Shown in pieces: positions 18,674 to 31,290 of a stretch of 64,000 bases of DNA (position 1 is its first letter; each line of letters starts with the position of its first letter). Source of the stretch: Timema cristinae (taxonomy: Eukaryota; Arthropoda; Insecta; Phasmatodea; Timematidae); NCBI GenBank assembly GCA_039000515.1, contig JBCFYV010009882.1:65139375-65203374 (forward strand), given 5' to 3'. The notes below the pieces were generated by a model, which did no database searches, was not told the origin of the DNA, and worked only from the letters and a program-made list of their open reading frames with translations. Both the position numbers and the translations under genes were made by a program.

Positions 18674-20155
18674 AGCCGCGTCCAAACTAGGACAGAAAAA
18701 CGAACACGAACATTTCCACGAACATGTTCGTTGTTCTGTTCGCTGTGACTGTGTGTCCAGACTTGAACAGAACATGTTCTCGAGCATGTTCGCAACGTGT
18801 TCCCGTAGTTGGTAGCTACATAATTATTTCCATCTAGCTAATTTGTGCTTCGATATCGGTGGTGCGTTGAGTAAGCGTGTGCAAGTAGTAGCGGCAGCAT
18901 ACATATTTATTCATTACTACCAAAGCAAAAAAAAAAAAAAAATCCTGCCGATGGTGGATTACAAGATTATACCAAATTAGAAATATATACAGTGGGTCGA
19001 GCTTATTGGCAGATATGAAATTTCAGTCAATAAATGAAATGTATAAAAACTTTACTCGAATGCAACCTTCCGATTTTGAAATCTTAATAAGTTAAATTGG
19101 ACCTTTTTTTAAAAAAAAAAAAAAAAGACAAACCATTTAGAAATTCAATATCAGTTCAAGAAAGATTAACATTGACGCTCAGTTTTTTCGCAAGTAGAGA
19201 ATATTTTGTCAGCCTACAATATATTTTTAAAATTTCCAACCAGAACATCAGCACTGTCGTTCCAGAAGTGTGTTCAGCACTAATCGAAACCCTTAAAGAC
19301 TGCATTCAGGTAAGTAGAATAAATACGATTTTATTTGTAAGCATAATTTATTGTTTATTGTTTAGTTTTATTATAATGTAAAACTTTTTTACAATATTTT
19401 TATTACACGTAAGGAAAACAATATTAGTATTATTACATTTTCAACTTGTAGAGAGCTAAATACCCTGTGACATGATTAAATACGAACTAGACAAAACATA
19501 AGAGTTATATGATAGAAATAACTAGGAAATATTCTATATCATTATTAACTCAACACACACGCTAAGAAATACACTCGCCAAAAGATACATGTAGGCTTAC
19601 TTACAAGAACCAAGACACACGTGCGGCTCCTCTGCTGTCCGGCCAGTGATCGAATGTTCGCGTAAATGTTCGCTGAGGCGTCCAGACTAGAACAAGACCG
19701 AACACGAACATTCTTTGATGCGACGGGCAAAAACCGACAACTGGTGGATCGGTGCCGAACAGAACAACGAACAAATTTTGTTACAATTTCTTTTCGTAAA
19801 TTCGGCCACACTTATACCCAATAACGAATTTAAGAGGAAGGGGGACAGGGGACACGTGCCCCCTTAGATAGAATATATATATTTAGACTAATTGAAGTGG
19901 AGAGTGAGGGCTTTAGCGGGGACCAATGAGGTTGTATATATTAATTTCTGGAGTGGAAGTACCGGGTAATTAATTGTGGGGAGGAAGCTGGGCTTGAACT
20001 CAGAATGGGCGAATGGACGACTCGTGGATGGAAGGGGAAATGTTTCTCTATTTAATATATCTGTACGCCCCCTCTCCTTTTACAATTTATAAATTCGCGC
20101 TTGATTATCACAAACATGTTCGTGTTCGTTGTTCTATTCTAGTCTGGACGGGGCT
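18674..20155 (+). mobile_element. PIF/Harbinger element, second family, deletion derivative
   Basis: Long inverted ends match: left AGCCGCGTCCAAACTAGGAC, right (reverse complement) AGCCCCGTCCAGACTAGAAT; both continue with AACGAACACGAACAT. They are flanked by TAA (18,671-18,673 and 20,156-20,158), the 3-bp duplication of Harbinger elements. Many inverted GAACA/TGTTC motifs lie near the ends, and a second end-like motif sits inside near 19,676-19,715. Inside is only the first exon of a transposase, so the element is non-autonomous. It is unrelated in sequence to the copies at 5-13 kb. Confidence 0.9.
19010..19310 (+). pseudogene. Harbinger transposase exon 1 (second family)
   Basis: The + strand reads NEMYKNFTRMQPSDFEIL near 19,035-19,088, a stop (TAA), an A-run that has expanded, then ISVQERLTLTL, YFVSLQYIFKISNQNISTVV and PEVCSALIETLKDCIQ. 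This is the conserved N-terminal part of Harbinger transposases, including the helix-turn-helix. It ends at a perfect donor CAG|GTAAGT at 19,310/19,311. The catalytic exon that should follow is absent before the right terminal repeat. Confidence 0.85.
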
Positions 20156-20274
20156 TAATGTAGCTAAGCTAATATTTCTGTATATTTTCCAGTTTGAAGT
20201 TTCAGGGGCTCTTTTAGTGCACACCTTGCACTTCTTGGCCCCTCGGTGAACCACTGATCCTTGTGTTATTTGTT

Positions 20275-20312
20275 TGTATTTTTCACCACGTCTTATTACT
20301 CGTTCGGGCTAC
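20275..20312 (-). repeat. SINE 3' tail fragment
   Basis: CACCACGTCTTATTACTCGT and TTCGGGCTA match the tail block of the main SINE family (minus orientation). Confidence 0.55.
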
Positions 20313-20344
20313 AAGCATATGTTACAACTCAAAAGTGAAATTGG

Positions 20345-21050
20345 CAATTTCATGAATTGGGATATTTTATGCCCATTCCGTGAATTGGATTCTTCACTTT
20401 TCTACTTAATGGACCGTGCAAAAATTTGGCCAGTTCATGAATCGGGTAGCACTTGGAACCACCCAGTCCACCAACTGGCTATTTAATATAATAATGATGT
20501 GCCTGTGTTAATGTGTGGTGTGTGTGAACGTTTAATAGCAATAACAAAAATATCGGCGTAGTGAAGTTTGTACGTTAATATTAACTTGTACTCTTGAAAA
20601 TATCACAAGTCCTTTGTTGCAATGGTAAGTATGAAATAGATAATATATTTTAACTATAAACCCAACTTAGCAAAACCCAACCTTCAATGCGCGGACAAAT
20701 TCGAACTTAGTCAAAATATGTATCTATTTACATGTATACGGAATGGTTAAGCTAAGTTTGGAATAGTTTTCGTTATTAACATTTTGTGGGTGGGCATTTA
20801 CACATGTTTTCATATCGACGATTTAGATGCATTATTACTCAATATGTTTTAATGGTTTCGCGTCAGTTAGCTGAGTAGATATTTATTTTATAATGTGTCA
20901 AAATCACTGTAGTAGATAAGACCATAATTTCCAATTAATGTGATTTCTGCTCAGTTCGTGAAATAGTCAAGAGAAGAGGGCATTCATAAAGTGGGCAGAA
21001 ATAATATGTCCAACTCGTGAAATTGATAGTTTTATTAACTGGGCATATAT
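20345..21050. mobile_element. Candidate MITE with long degenerate inverted ends
   Basis: The left side reads CAATTTCATGAATTGGGATA then ATGCCCATTCCGTGAATTGG. The right side, reverse complemented, reads CAATTTCACGAGTTGGACAT and CTGCCCACTTTATGAATGCC. About 65 bp pair with roughly 70-75% identity. There is no coding between them. Target duplications were not resolved, so the limits are approximate. Confidence 0.5.
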
Positions 21051-21194
21051 GTATTGCGTGTCTGGGCTACATCATTCGTAATCCAGTAATAGAAAGTAAC
21101 CAGTATTTTTGTACTGTTGCTGAGGGGACGCCCGAAAGTACATCTTTTCAGTGAAGGCTCTTTCCATGTCTCGATGAAATAAGATGATAGTGAT

Positions 21195-21370
21195 AGTGAG
21201 TATGAGGGTGTGGAACCAGTAGAAACACTTAAACCTTGCTTAAGCCTAACTAACCAAACCCTGGTGACCGTTGGGGTGATTATCCTTTCGGGAAAAATAC
21301 CAAAGGTACCAGTCGAGAATCGAAACTGGGACCCCAAGACTCGTACCACTACACCACTGGGCCGGTTACT
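21195..21370 (-). repeat. tRNA-derived SINE, alternative subfamily
   Basis: The minus strand reads AGTGGTGTAGTGGTACGAGT (A box) and CAGTTTCGATTCTCGACTGG (B box), a tRNA-like head, then a body with few matches to the main family. Confidence 0.6.
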
Positions 21371-21439
21371 AAATTTTTGTAACAAATACATTAATAACGA
21401 CAGTTGAGTAGGAATGAGCAAGGTAGCATTTTAGAAGAA

Positions 21440-21600
21440 CTGTAAGCGTATTCGCATGGAGGGAGAGTAGTAAACCAGTTAGGAAAAGCCATCCTCAATA
21501 CACCCGACCAGGAATTGAACCCTGATCTCTCCGTCCCCTTCAATACAGTCCAACAAGAGAGTGGTTCGTTAAATTCACGCTACCACCAATGCGCGGATAG
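21440..21600 (-). repeat. SINE copy, partial
   Basis: It has the minus-strand body phrase (TGGAGGGAGAGTAGTAAACC on +) and the B-box region ACCAGGAATTGAACCCTGAT. The tail is missing. Confidence 0.6.
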
Positions 21601-21849
21601 ACCCGTGTTAAGAAACATTTGAATCAAAATCAGACCCACTCCAACGTGTTCAGGGACAAAGGCGTCATCTCGTCATAGTTTGAATCCTGACCATGTGTAC
21701 TAAATGCTTTCTCACTTTCCCTTTATACAAATGAGAATTTATTTGCTCTAAATTCTTCCTTATTATTACTAACCTCACTAGTTTGAATATGAGAATATCC
21801 CGCAGGGATTTTAAAACGTTGAGATAATAATAAAAAAAACAGTAAAAGC

Positions 21850-21925
21850 TTCACTTCTGGTAAAAAGGTCAACTCTTTGGTGAAAAGGTCAACTTTCTGG
21901 GGAAAAAGGTCAACTTTGGGACAAC
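21850..21925. repeat. Short tandem AAAAGGTCAACTTT repeat
   Basis: Four close copies of a roughly 20-bp unit centred on AAAGGTCAACT. Confidence 0.7.
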
Positions 21926-22289
21926 GGCGCATTCTGGCTTAAACAATGGGCACCCCATTTAAAAAAAAATCATAATAACACAATTTAACATCTATAAAAA
22001 GTATGTCTAAATTTGTTTAGAATAATGATAAATTTCAAAAAATTTGAAATAAGCTTTGTTTTGACAAAGTTTTTTCCTCTACATCGTGTTTATTTACTTG
22101 CATGTGTTGATGCTCAGAAGCTAAGCATCAACACATCAAAGCTGAATTATCTTAAAGGGCCGAGTGGTATTTTATGTGTTTATTCTACTTTGCATGAATG
22201 TATAACTATATTATTGGGGAATATTTTAAAGTGTTGTTTTTCAGTTGTTTTTAAACATATTACTATCCATCCGGGATATCCACATTTAA

Positions 22290-22450
22290 TTATTTAAGTG
22301 GGGGTAGGTATAAGGACGATGAAGTTTAGAGGAAATGTACTCATGTTTGCTTGAAGGGAGAGTGGAGAACCATTACGGGAAGCCCACTTTCAGTTCACCC
22401 AACCAGGATTCGAACCCCAACCTCCTATTCATTGATAAACCAGCCTATTG
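22290..22450 (-). repeat. SINE copy, partial
   Basis: The body phrase TTTAGAGGAAATGTACTCAT, then GGGAGAGTGGAGAACCATTA and the B-box region GGATTCGAACCCCAACCTCC, in minus orientation. The A-box end decays into unrelated DNA. Confidence 0.65.
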
Positions 22451-23759
22451 ACAGTATTTGATAGAGGTAGACTAACCATATAAATTGCCTTTTAGAAAAA
22501 GCAGGATTTTTTAGTCAAACGTGCCATGTATAGGCAAATGTTAAAAAAAAAGAGAGAGAGGGAGAAATTGTGAATGGACTTAGAAAGAAAAAAATAATAG
22601 TTTAAACTTGAAATACAAATTTATTTACTAAAGTTCACTTTATATTGCTAAATACTGAGTTAGATCAAGTCAATTAATATTATCTAAAGGAACATGAATA
22701 AATTTACATCTTAACTCATTTTTCGACTTTAATTATTAACTATGAATAAAATTATAATGTTGGTTGTTAATCCTTTAAAACTTATACTTCAGTACAAAAG
22801 TTCTAATAATAGTTAGTATTAAATGCATAACAGCTATAGGAACAAATAATAGGTACCATTAAGATTTTTTTTGAGAGACGTATGTAATTTAAAAAAGTAG
22901 GAATACACGGATTTTGGTAGGAATTCCTTTCTGAAAGGTTTTTTTCCCCCTTCCTTTATATAAAGTAGGATTCTGGTAGGTAAAAAGAACTTTGAAAACG
23001 GACTCCATACAAACACCAATGTATAATTTCCTCCATTTTCATGGGAATTTATAAACAATAACTTTAACTGTCATTGCACGGGTTAACTGCTTTTGGCAAA
23101 AAGAAATGGTAAATACAACGTATTAAAAGAATAAAGCTCAAGGGCCAAGTTCCTTTCGCTAGTGCCTCTCAATTAGAAATATTATTTTATCTAACTTCAA
23201 AAAGATGTACTTTTGGAAGTACCTATGGGTGTACGTACTACCGCCTATTCAGTAAGACAACGTAATGTCCTGCAAAAAAAAACCCCAAAAAACAGCACGT
23301 ATGATCACCCTAACTATCGGTCCCTGGTCTAAAACGATGTGCTAATACTAAGATTAGATTTAACTATGATATTTTTAAGAGCTGTGTAACTATGCGAGTT
23401 GAGGGGGTAGTAATCAGGTCACTTATCTCCCGAAAATTACAAACAATTTTGATAAATGCTTAAATCAAATTTTATATATATATATTTTTAGCACTGAAAA
23501 TGTGTCGAATGTGTATGCTACGTTTTAAGACCAGGCTAACTTGATATTCCAAAGGTAGGCCTGTACTGTTATCCCCATTAAAAGTAGCTCTAAAATGTCT
23601 ACTTTAGAAAAAACAAACAGATATTATGTCTATGAAACAAAATACATTTATGGATGCGTCACTGTTTTGGAATCCCAAATGATGAAGAATTCAATTCAAG
23701 TCGCCTAAGTCCACGGATTTTAAAGAGCTAATAACTCAAACATTTGAATACTTGAAAAA
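22451..23759. other. No gene seen
   Basis: AT-rich DNA with a (GA)n patch near 22,550 and scattered A/T runs. Short frames on either strand show no recognisable motif. Confidence 0.5.
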
Positions 23760-24090
23760 ACACAATATTTGCGTCATTCTTGACGCTGACCTTTGTTGAA
23801 ATTGGCGCTCATTGACCGTGCCGTGTGAGCCGGCCTAATGACCGGTTCGTTCTGATGTGATGACGCTCATGCGCCCTCTCGCTCGCTCGCGTCGCTACCG
23901 CCTAGAAAGAAGGAAGCCGGGCCGCCCCGAATAAGCCTGCAGTGCAGAGCCAAGGCAAGTTGAGCTTAGTCGAGTTGCTCCTATCAGCTGTTCACAACCC
24001 TTTCTAGGGCGCCGGGGTTGCGTCACATCGTCAAACAGTAGTACAAAGAAAAGACGACGGTGTCATCGGTAATATCACTTCTAGACATAT
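23760..24090. promoter_or_regulatory. GC-rich, CpG-rich island, possible promoter or first non-coding exon
   Basis: In otherwise AT-rich DNA, this 330-bp block contains many CpG sites (for example CTCGCTCGCTCGCGTCGCTA, GCCGGGCCGCCCCGAATAA). It lacks the SINE, LTR or inverted-end signatures seen elsewhere. Repeated TGACG and GACGCTCAT half-sites occur on both sides of 23,870. Insect promoters and 5' untranslated exons can look like this. No coding frame or splice donor was assigned, so the direction is unknown. Confidence 0.35.
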
Positions 24091-24739
24091 GAGCAATAGA
24101 TCTCAACGAGCTAGTAGTAGGGGTCGACAGAATATGTTATTTAATATAGTGAAATATATATTTTTGAATGTATCAGTGTTAAACATATGAAAATTTGAGT
24201 GATAAATATTAGTGTTTTTCGTTAAAATTAAATTCTTTAATGGTAATCAACCGATTGATTATGTATTTGTATTCTAAATTGAGAGTTGTTTCATATAAAT
24301 AACAGACACGATCAATATTCTTGGCGTCGTTACCAATCGATACTAGAAAAGAAACAGTTGAGTTTAGAGATACGTCGCGGAAACCCACAACGCACGACGA
24401 TGCATTTGTATTATGTTTAATTGGCTTCGAATATTCCATTAACTCAAACGAAAAATTAATTAGAGAATAAGAAAACTGTTGGTAAATACGATTTTATCAC
24501 GCTTGAAATAGAAATAACATGATTTCTCTTAGTTTGAATGAAATAAATGTATCTTACAATATTTTCACCTTCCAAATCCGCCCACTTGTGAACAATTTCC
24601 TCTCAGAAATAAGCAAGGATTGTGAAAAGACACAAATTACCTCAACATTCTAACCTGCAGTAATACCATTTCAGCATCTGGTTTTGGTGAGTCTATTCGT
24701 TACGTCACCTATAAATTAAGATGGTTTCACCCACTTTGG

Positions 24740-24960
24740 TGGTTGCATGATTTAAGGCGTCACTCACGCAAATAGACCGGACTACCACTGGCGAGGAGAT
24801 CGGGGTTCGAATCTCGGTTGGATGTACAGAGGGTGATGCTCCCTAAATGGTTTCCGATTCTCCCTTCATGTAAGTGCGAGTACATTTCCTTCATATTACA
24901 CCCTAATCATTCCTAGTCCAAAAATGATCATAAACCGAACGGGTACAAAGAACCGCTGCC
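24740..24960 (+). repeat. SINE copy, near full length
   Basis: The B box GGGGTTCGAATCTCGGTTGG (24,801-24,820), the body TAAATGGTTTCCGATTCTCC and the tail ACCGAACGGGTACAAAGAAC are present. The A-box end is diverged. Confidence 0.7.
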
Positions 24961-26264
24961 CCCTCCCCCTTTCTCACAAGATATTTGTGTAGATCAATAC
25001 TGAATAGTTCTAAATAACAATAGCTCTTTAGCCATACTTTAAAAATTATCACCACTAAGAAACACTTTCGGTGCATATGGAAAATGTTTTCAAAGATTGT
25101 CCTCACACAAAACGTAAGCCCAATAATTTTGAATGCCAAGTATAATTTGCAACAAACTATATAATCAGTCTGCGGCTTAGGACATAAAACGTTCACTTAT
25201 GGTAAATACTATATAAAAGCGTTTTCCAAAATCAAAAGCATGTTTACATTGTGATATTTTACTAAACTATCTATCTAAACTTTAGTAACCTACTGAATTA
25301 GTGTTTACATGACCCCCGAAAATATTTTTAATAGTTAATTTTTGTATTCCTCATTGATTAGACTAATTATTGAAGTCGAATAAAATCCATAGCCCCTTCA
25401 ACCCCAATTATGTTTATATTTTTAAGTACTTCGAGAGGGATTCATTGTTTTATGATTTCCTGAAGGGGGACTGCACCACGAGCCACTACAGGTAGGAACC
25501 CTTTGTACCCCACCAAATAGAGGTATTGGTCAGTGATCTAACTATAGAAATAGAAAAAGGTAGGATTTAAATGGATCGGCACAAGCCTTTGTCTGGAAAG
25601 AAGTTGTGGAAATACTCAACCCTGTCCTTTGGGATTGAATCCCACCCGTCTGGATCGGGGTCATTAACATTATTCGGTTGCACATTATGTTTTTCATATA
25701 TTCTACTTACAGTTAAGGTTATCCATATATTTTATGTCAGTTATAGAAGTTTCTAGCATTGCAACGACATAATAGAAATAAATGGTTCCAACTATTCCAT
25801 CTCCAAATCTAACACTCTCTTAGTTATCCAAACGATGGAACACGACGCGATGGCGGGTTGTGTGAACTTTTTCAAGATACAAGTGTTAAATAGAAAATTA
25901 ATTGTATGCACCTTGTTAAAAATATGCAGTGTCTTTGTGTCTTTAAATAGTAATTACATACTCCCAGAATCTGGACACATATCCTTATGATGCACTTTAA
26001 TAATTGTAAATATTGAAACATAAAGGGATTACTTAAGTAACACTTCAACCAAAGTTTGGACGTGTAAGTAGATATTTAGTGCTATAGGTAAGTCTGAGAT
26101 GATTTGAATGAAACTATATTCATGGACATTGGAATCTTAACAGACTCATTTAAAGAACAATAAGTATTTAGTTTGATTTGTTTAAAATGTGGAGTCTAAG
26201 AGGATCACTTAAGGTGAGAGTGTAGGGGACGCGAGAAAAGGTCTCTGAACAATCTTCATTTTTA

Positions 26265-26639
<375 letters not shown>

Positions 26640-27479
26640 CTAAATTGAAATTCAAAAAATGATGGAAAGAGCTAATTTGACATCATGAAAGAAAGCCCTT
26701 ATCAATCCCTATCAATTCCCAAGAACCATCTATGTTTATGCTGGTTAATTTTTTAATATACATCAATTCCTCAAGAATTTAATTCTGGAATTTGGCAAAT
26801 ATTTTAGTCCTGTGATTGTTTCGGCTATTAGTACAGTTTTAAAAAATTCATCTTTGCTTGAAAAATTATTGAAGGTTTTCTTTTAAAAAAACTTCTTAGT
26901 AATATATGCCAACAATAGCATTTGATTAGTCATCAGTAAGCTTCTAGGAAAGAAAAGTATTTATATCTGCCTTTTTTGATTAAATATTTGGCCCTGATTT
27001 AGAATAAACTAGACACATTGCACGCTAATAGTTGGGCAGAATCAATAGCTGTTAATTTTTTTCTTTATGTTGAATTCAGTAAACAGTTCTAAAGCAGCTT
27101 CAGTAAAGACCTGCTGCGCGAACTCACCACCGGCAAAATGTTTATTTTTTATTTTTGGCAAGCACACGCAAAACTTTGAATGAAACTATAGTAGCAGAAA
27201 ACTACTCCACTAAAAACCTAAGAATAGCTAGGAAAAGGTGCAGGCTCACTGCACTAATTTTTGTAAACAAAGCTAGGCTGCGTATAACAGTTTGGATTTG
27301 CGGTCGATGTCAGAGTAATGGATATAGATCATTGCTGTACAAACATTTCTCCTAAGAGGCTTAAGGAAAAATATCATGAACTTTTAGAGACTTACTTATA
27401 TTTAATTACTCTATGGCATTGTAGAATTATTGCGTTAAAACTTAATTAGTACAACTAAAGCTCACAAAATTGAATGAAT

Positions 27480-28205
27480 ATATTTGCTAATATCTCAGAA
27501 ACTGTTGGATTTATAAAAATATATTTCATATAAAAGTTTTTTTAATTTTTAAAAGTACTACAATTTTTCAATGATAAGTTATTTAGTATCTCAAATGGTT
27601 GCGGAGATACGGAAGTTTCTGCTTCTGTAACGTACCCTAAAACTAATTTTCACGGTAAAATGAAAATAGCCAGTTTATTTATAATCTTAGTCAACATATA
27701 GATATGAATTCTAATCAAAATCGTTAAAGTCGATTTTGAGAAAATCGATTTTTTTCTCTTTTCACCCATTCTTAAACAACTCTTAATTTTAAGTTTAAAC
27801 AGACACACAGACAGACGTCATTGCAAAAACTATTTTTTAGGGTTTAAGGGGGTCTTGAGACGTCGACATCCATCAACATTTCATGTTAGATTTTCTTTTG
27901 CGGTCGCAATACTTTTTTTACCTTTTGAGTTCGAAAAGTTAAAAAATATATATATTTACGTATAACTTGAGAGTTATTGGTTTTATAAAAATATTCTTCT
28001 TATAAAATATTTGTATTATAAAGAGCCCTACATATTTGTAGGCTCTAGTTGGAGATACAGACAGACAGACAGACGGAAAGTCAAAAACCACTTTTCTGGA
28101 TTCGGGGGGTCATGGAAACGTCAAGATTCACCAAAATCTTGAGTTCGATGTTTTTGACGATCACAATCCTTTCTCTACCTGTAAGATAGTGAGAAAGTAA
28201 AAAAC
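27480..28205 (+). repeat. Two-unit repeat with CAGACAGACAG and terminal hairpin
   Basis: Two related blocks (to about 27,930 and to 28,200) each carry a CAGACAGACAG-type run, a TTTTAGGGTTTAAGGGGGTC or GGATTCGGGGGGTCATGG phrase, a GACGTC/AACGTC phrase and a closing AATCCTTTCTC...GAGAAAGTAAAA. The closing motif is shared with the Harbinger intron repeats at 7,520, 17,940 and 51,205. Confidence 0.65.
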
Positions 28206-29400
28206 CACATCGCAATCAATTAACATAAGCAGTCCCAGAAATTGTAGGCAAAAGACACACAGACAAACACTTTGTTTTATAAATAGTAGAGATTCTAGTT
28301 GGGAGAAAATTAAAAAAAAAAAAGATTTCAGTAACTATGCTTAAGAGCTCTTTTATGTAGGCGTTTCGTGCCACGCGACACACGACGGCCAAAGCCGTCG
28401 CGTTTTGTAGTTCACTGGGAACCAATGATTCCTTTATGCTCTGCCGTCCGTTTTATAAAACATGCCATCGTGTCCTAGAGAACGCCAGCGGCAAAAGTAG
28501 CGCGAAATATTTTAAGTACATGACATTTTATGGGTAAATTTATGCAAACGCACCGCTTGTCTGCTCTCCGTTGTCTAGTCATCAGAGCTGCCAACCCCTT
28601 GACTAGTAAAGAATATTGGTCCAGTTGCCTAGAGGTATACAAATAGGATTATTGTGTCATTTGAATAATTTATATTTTTTGCAATTTTTATAAAAACGAT
28701 GATTTGAATACTGAACGTTTTAAAAATGAGGTCAAGAAAAATAAATCAATTTGAGATTCATAATCGGAGGAGTATAAAACCAGAAAAATAAAGAAAAGTC
28801 AATGGATAGAAATAGGTATGTTATGTGTTTTACCATTCAAAAATAGTTATTAAAAACTTGTCCATGCCGTATCTTAATTTTTTTAGAGGTTACGAAATGC
28901 TTCATCTTCAAATCTTGCATAGTTGATGGAATGAACATTCAATTTTCTTTCCCTTTTTTCAATGTAGGTGACATTACGCCAAATAGATGAATCGCCGATA
29001 CATCTTTTTTGTAACACAACGGAAATGGCAACACTTATACGATTTATCCTCCCCCACTACTATTTTTTTGACGGACGGCAAATGCCGCGTGCATAAAATG
29101 AACATACAAAACGCGTGCATTTAGGCTAAGGCCACACGAACAATTTTTCCCGCTGCCTTCAATCTGTTTTTGTCGCGTGAAAAATGGAAACCAAGTGGTT
29201 AGATGGTGGAATGCTAGACAAGCGATAATTATCGTACGACAGAGGTACGTCAGATTCAGCTTCAAGAACATGTCGCGCTGGAATGCGCCGGGGCTCATTT
29301 TCCAGGCGATATATCTCGCCTCTCTACCTGCCACACGTGCGACAAAAAAGCAAGGGACGCTCCTCCACCAGGGTTGTGCCTCCGGGTTCCTCCAACTGTC
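28206..29400. other. Unassigned, GC-mixed DNA with possible MITE ends
   Basis: TGCCGTCCGTTTTAT (about 28,441) and TTGACGGACGGCA (about 29,068) are inverted and could bound a MITE of about 640 bp. CGACGGCCAAAGCCGTCG near 28,383 is a perfect palindrome. GGCCACACGAACAATTTTTC near 29,131 resembles another MITE end. No gene is recognised. Confidence 0.35.
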
Positions 29401-29409
29401 ATTCAAGTG

Positions 29410-29426
29410 TATTATTATTATTATTA

Positions 29427-29471
<45 letters not shown>

Positions 29472-29520
29472 GCACCGCGTCTTACTACCCATTCGGGTTA
29501 TTCCGGTTATATCAAGTGTA
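29410..29520 (-). repeat. SINE tail with (TTA)n microsatellite
   Basis: A 60-bp ATT/TTA microsatellite (29,411-29,470) is followed by AGCACCGCGTCTTACTACCC and ATTCGGGTTAT, the SINE tail in minus orientation. The rest of the SINE is missing. Confidence 0.8.
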
Positions 29521-31024
29521 ACTCAAAGTCACGTTTACGTGTGCTGTGATAAATAAATGTTATACTTTTATTGTTAGTTATAATATTCGATATTCAAAAT
29601 GAATGACAATGTCATCAATTTTTATTGTTAGTGAAGCAATTATTATACGCGTTGAAACGTTCCCGTCGATGGACTACATTCATTGAGGTTACAGCCACGG
29701 GCGCCCATAAATGGGCGATAAGGGGGGATCTGGACCCCTTATCACTCTGCAATATTTACTCTTTGTTTTGTTGATTTTTATGAAAAAATAAAATTGTATG
29801 TTTGAGATTTGGCTACAATTTGCTTTCAACAACATTGAATCATCAATATCCGAATTACCAGAGATAAAATGATAAAATATATATTTCCTCCCATTCCCTC
29901 TTCAACAGCTTCGTTTCATTTTGTTATGTTCAATAAACCGGTGAAAAATATAATGTTACTCTCAATGGGTTCAGATATAACAACATTTTATTTTTTGTTA
30001 ATTTTTCAGAAAAATATTTTTGTGAAAATTGGTTCTTGATTTTCATAATTAGCTCAGAATGAAGTTCAGATGCTCTAAGATTCCTTCCCTCAAGGTTGGA
30101 TTCATGAAATTTTCTCTTGAGGAGGGGCAAATGCTCCCCATTTGGAAAACCCACATGTACGCCCTTGGTTACAGCCACACACACCACGTAGCTTGGAGTG
30201 GCAAATCATTTTTTCTGGTATTATTAAAAGGAACGATGTTTTCCCGAATTAAATGTAGACAACACTGAAGAGAAGTCAGGGCGACAAGCGGTTTAAGTCA
30301 TTCTGTGTAGCCTCTCTCTCTCATGAATTTTGCAGCTGTCACTACGCTGCTTTTATCGCTCCGTCTAGCATCCCCCTGTTCTACTTTTGTATTCGCGACT
30401 TTTGTAGCTGGGGTCCAAGCGGGAAAAATCGCCTGCAAGCTTGATTCGTTGGTATCTATTTTTTTCCAAACAATAGCCTCCCTCAATCCCCGACTTACTG
30501 GAGGGTTCATTTTTTTTTTCTCGGCTTGGGAGGCCAACATTATATTTCAAAGCGAGACAAATAATTGTAGTGCGATTCAACACTTTCAGTTCGTACATTT
30601 GTATTTAATATATCTATTAATTTTCAATAAAAGTATATCAGGTTTGTATTTGTAACTGTACTATATCTCTTTAACATTCTGCATCAAATTGATAAAATAC
30701 TGACTCCATATTGAAACTTATTCAAAGTAAATCGACAAAATAAATAAAATGCTGATAAAGCTTTTCAATTATATTAATAATATTACATTATATAAAATGA
30801 TTATATTTATAATACTTTTTAAATTAAGAAATCTTATTAAGATAAAATGCCCAGGATGATAAAATAATTGTGAAATGTAAAACCTACAAGGTGGAAAACC
30901 ACCCACGCAGGGCTTCACCAGGAAAACAGCCCCAGGACATTAAAAATATAAATTATATTAAATAATATTTACAAGTCATTAAAATATTCAAGTAAGGAAT
31001 GGGAAGTTACTGATTAGCTAATGT
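29521..31024. other. No gene confirmed
   Basis: Mostly AT-rich. Overlapping frames on both strands at 30,298-30,655 show no family motif. GATGCTAGACGGAGCGATAA (minus, about 30,370) resembles GGAATGCTAGACAAGCGATA at 29,207, so both may be decayed members of one MITE family. Confidence 0.4.
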
Positions 31025-31290
31025 TGGAATAAACCTGCTTCGGTGGCCACATGGTCTATGATGTCACTCTCGATATAGCTTATACTACAGATTATAGAGA
31101 GATCGGGTTTCAAGTACCGGCTGGGTTTACTGTGGGTGAATTTTCCAAAATGGTTTTTTACTCTTCCTCTACGCAAATGCAGATAAACTTCCTCTAATTT
31201 CAACCTTCCTCATCCCTAACTCATTAGCCTAATCAATGAATATGTATACAAGCTGAACAGGTAGTAAGACGCGGTGATTAAAAAAAAAGT
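31025..31290 (+). repeat. SINE copy, near full length
   Basis: The head TGCTTCGGTGGCCACATGGT, a diverged B box GGGTTTCAAGTACCGGCTGG, the body CTCTACGCAAATGCAGATAA and the tail GAACAGGTAGTAAGACGCGG with an A-run end. Confidence 0.78.

Noticed and set aside
29044..29549. Long poly-Ile and poly-Leu frames on both strands
   Set aside because: They are translations of the ATT/TTA microsatellite and the adjoining SINE tail.
30298..30655. Opposing open frames of 77-110 codons
   Set aside because: No family signature in either direction; partial similarity of the DNA to 29,200-29,230 suggests a MITE.
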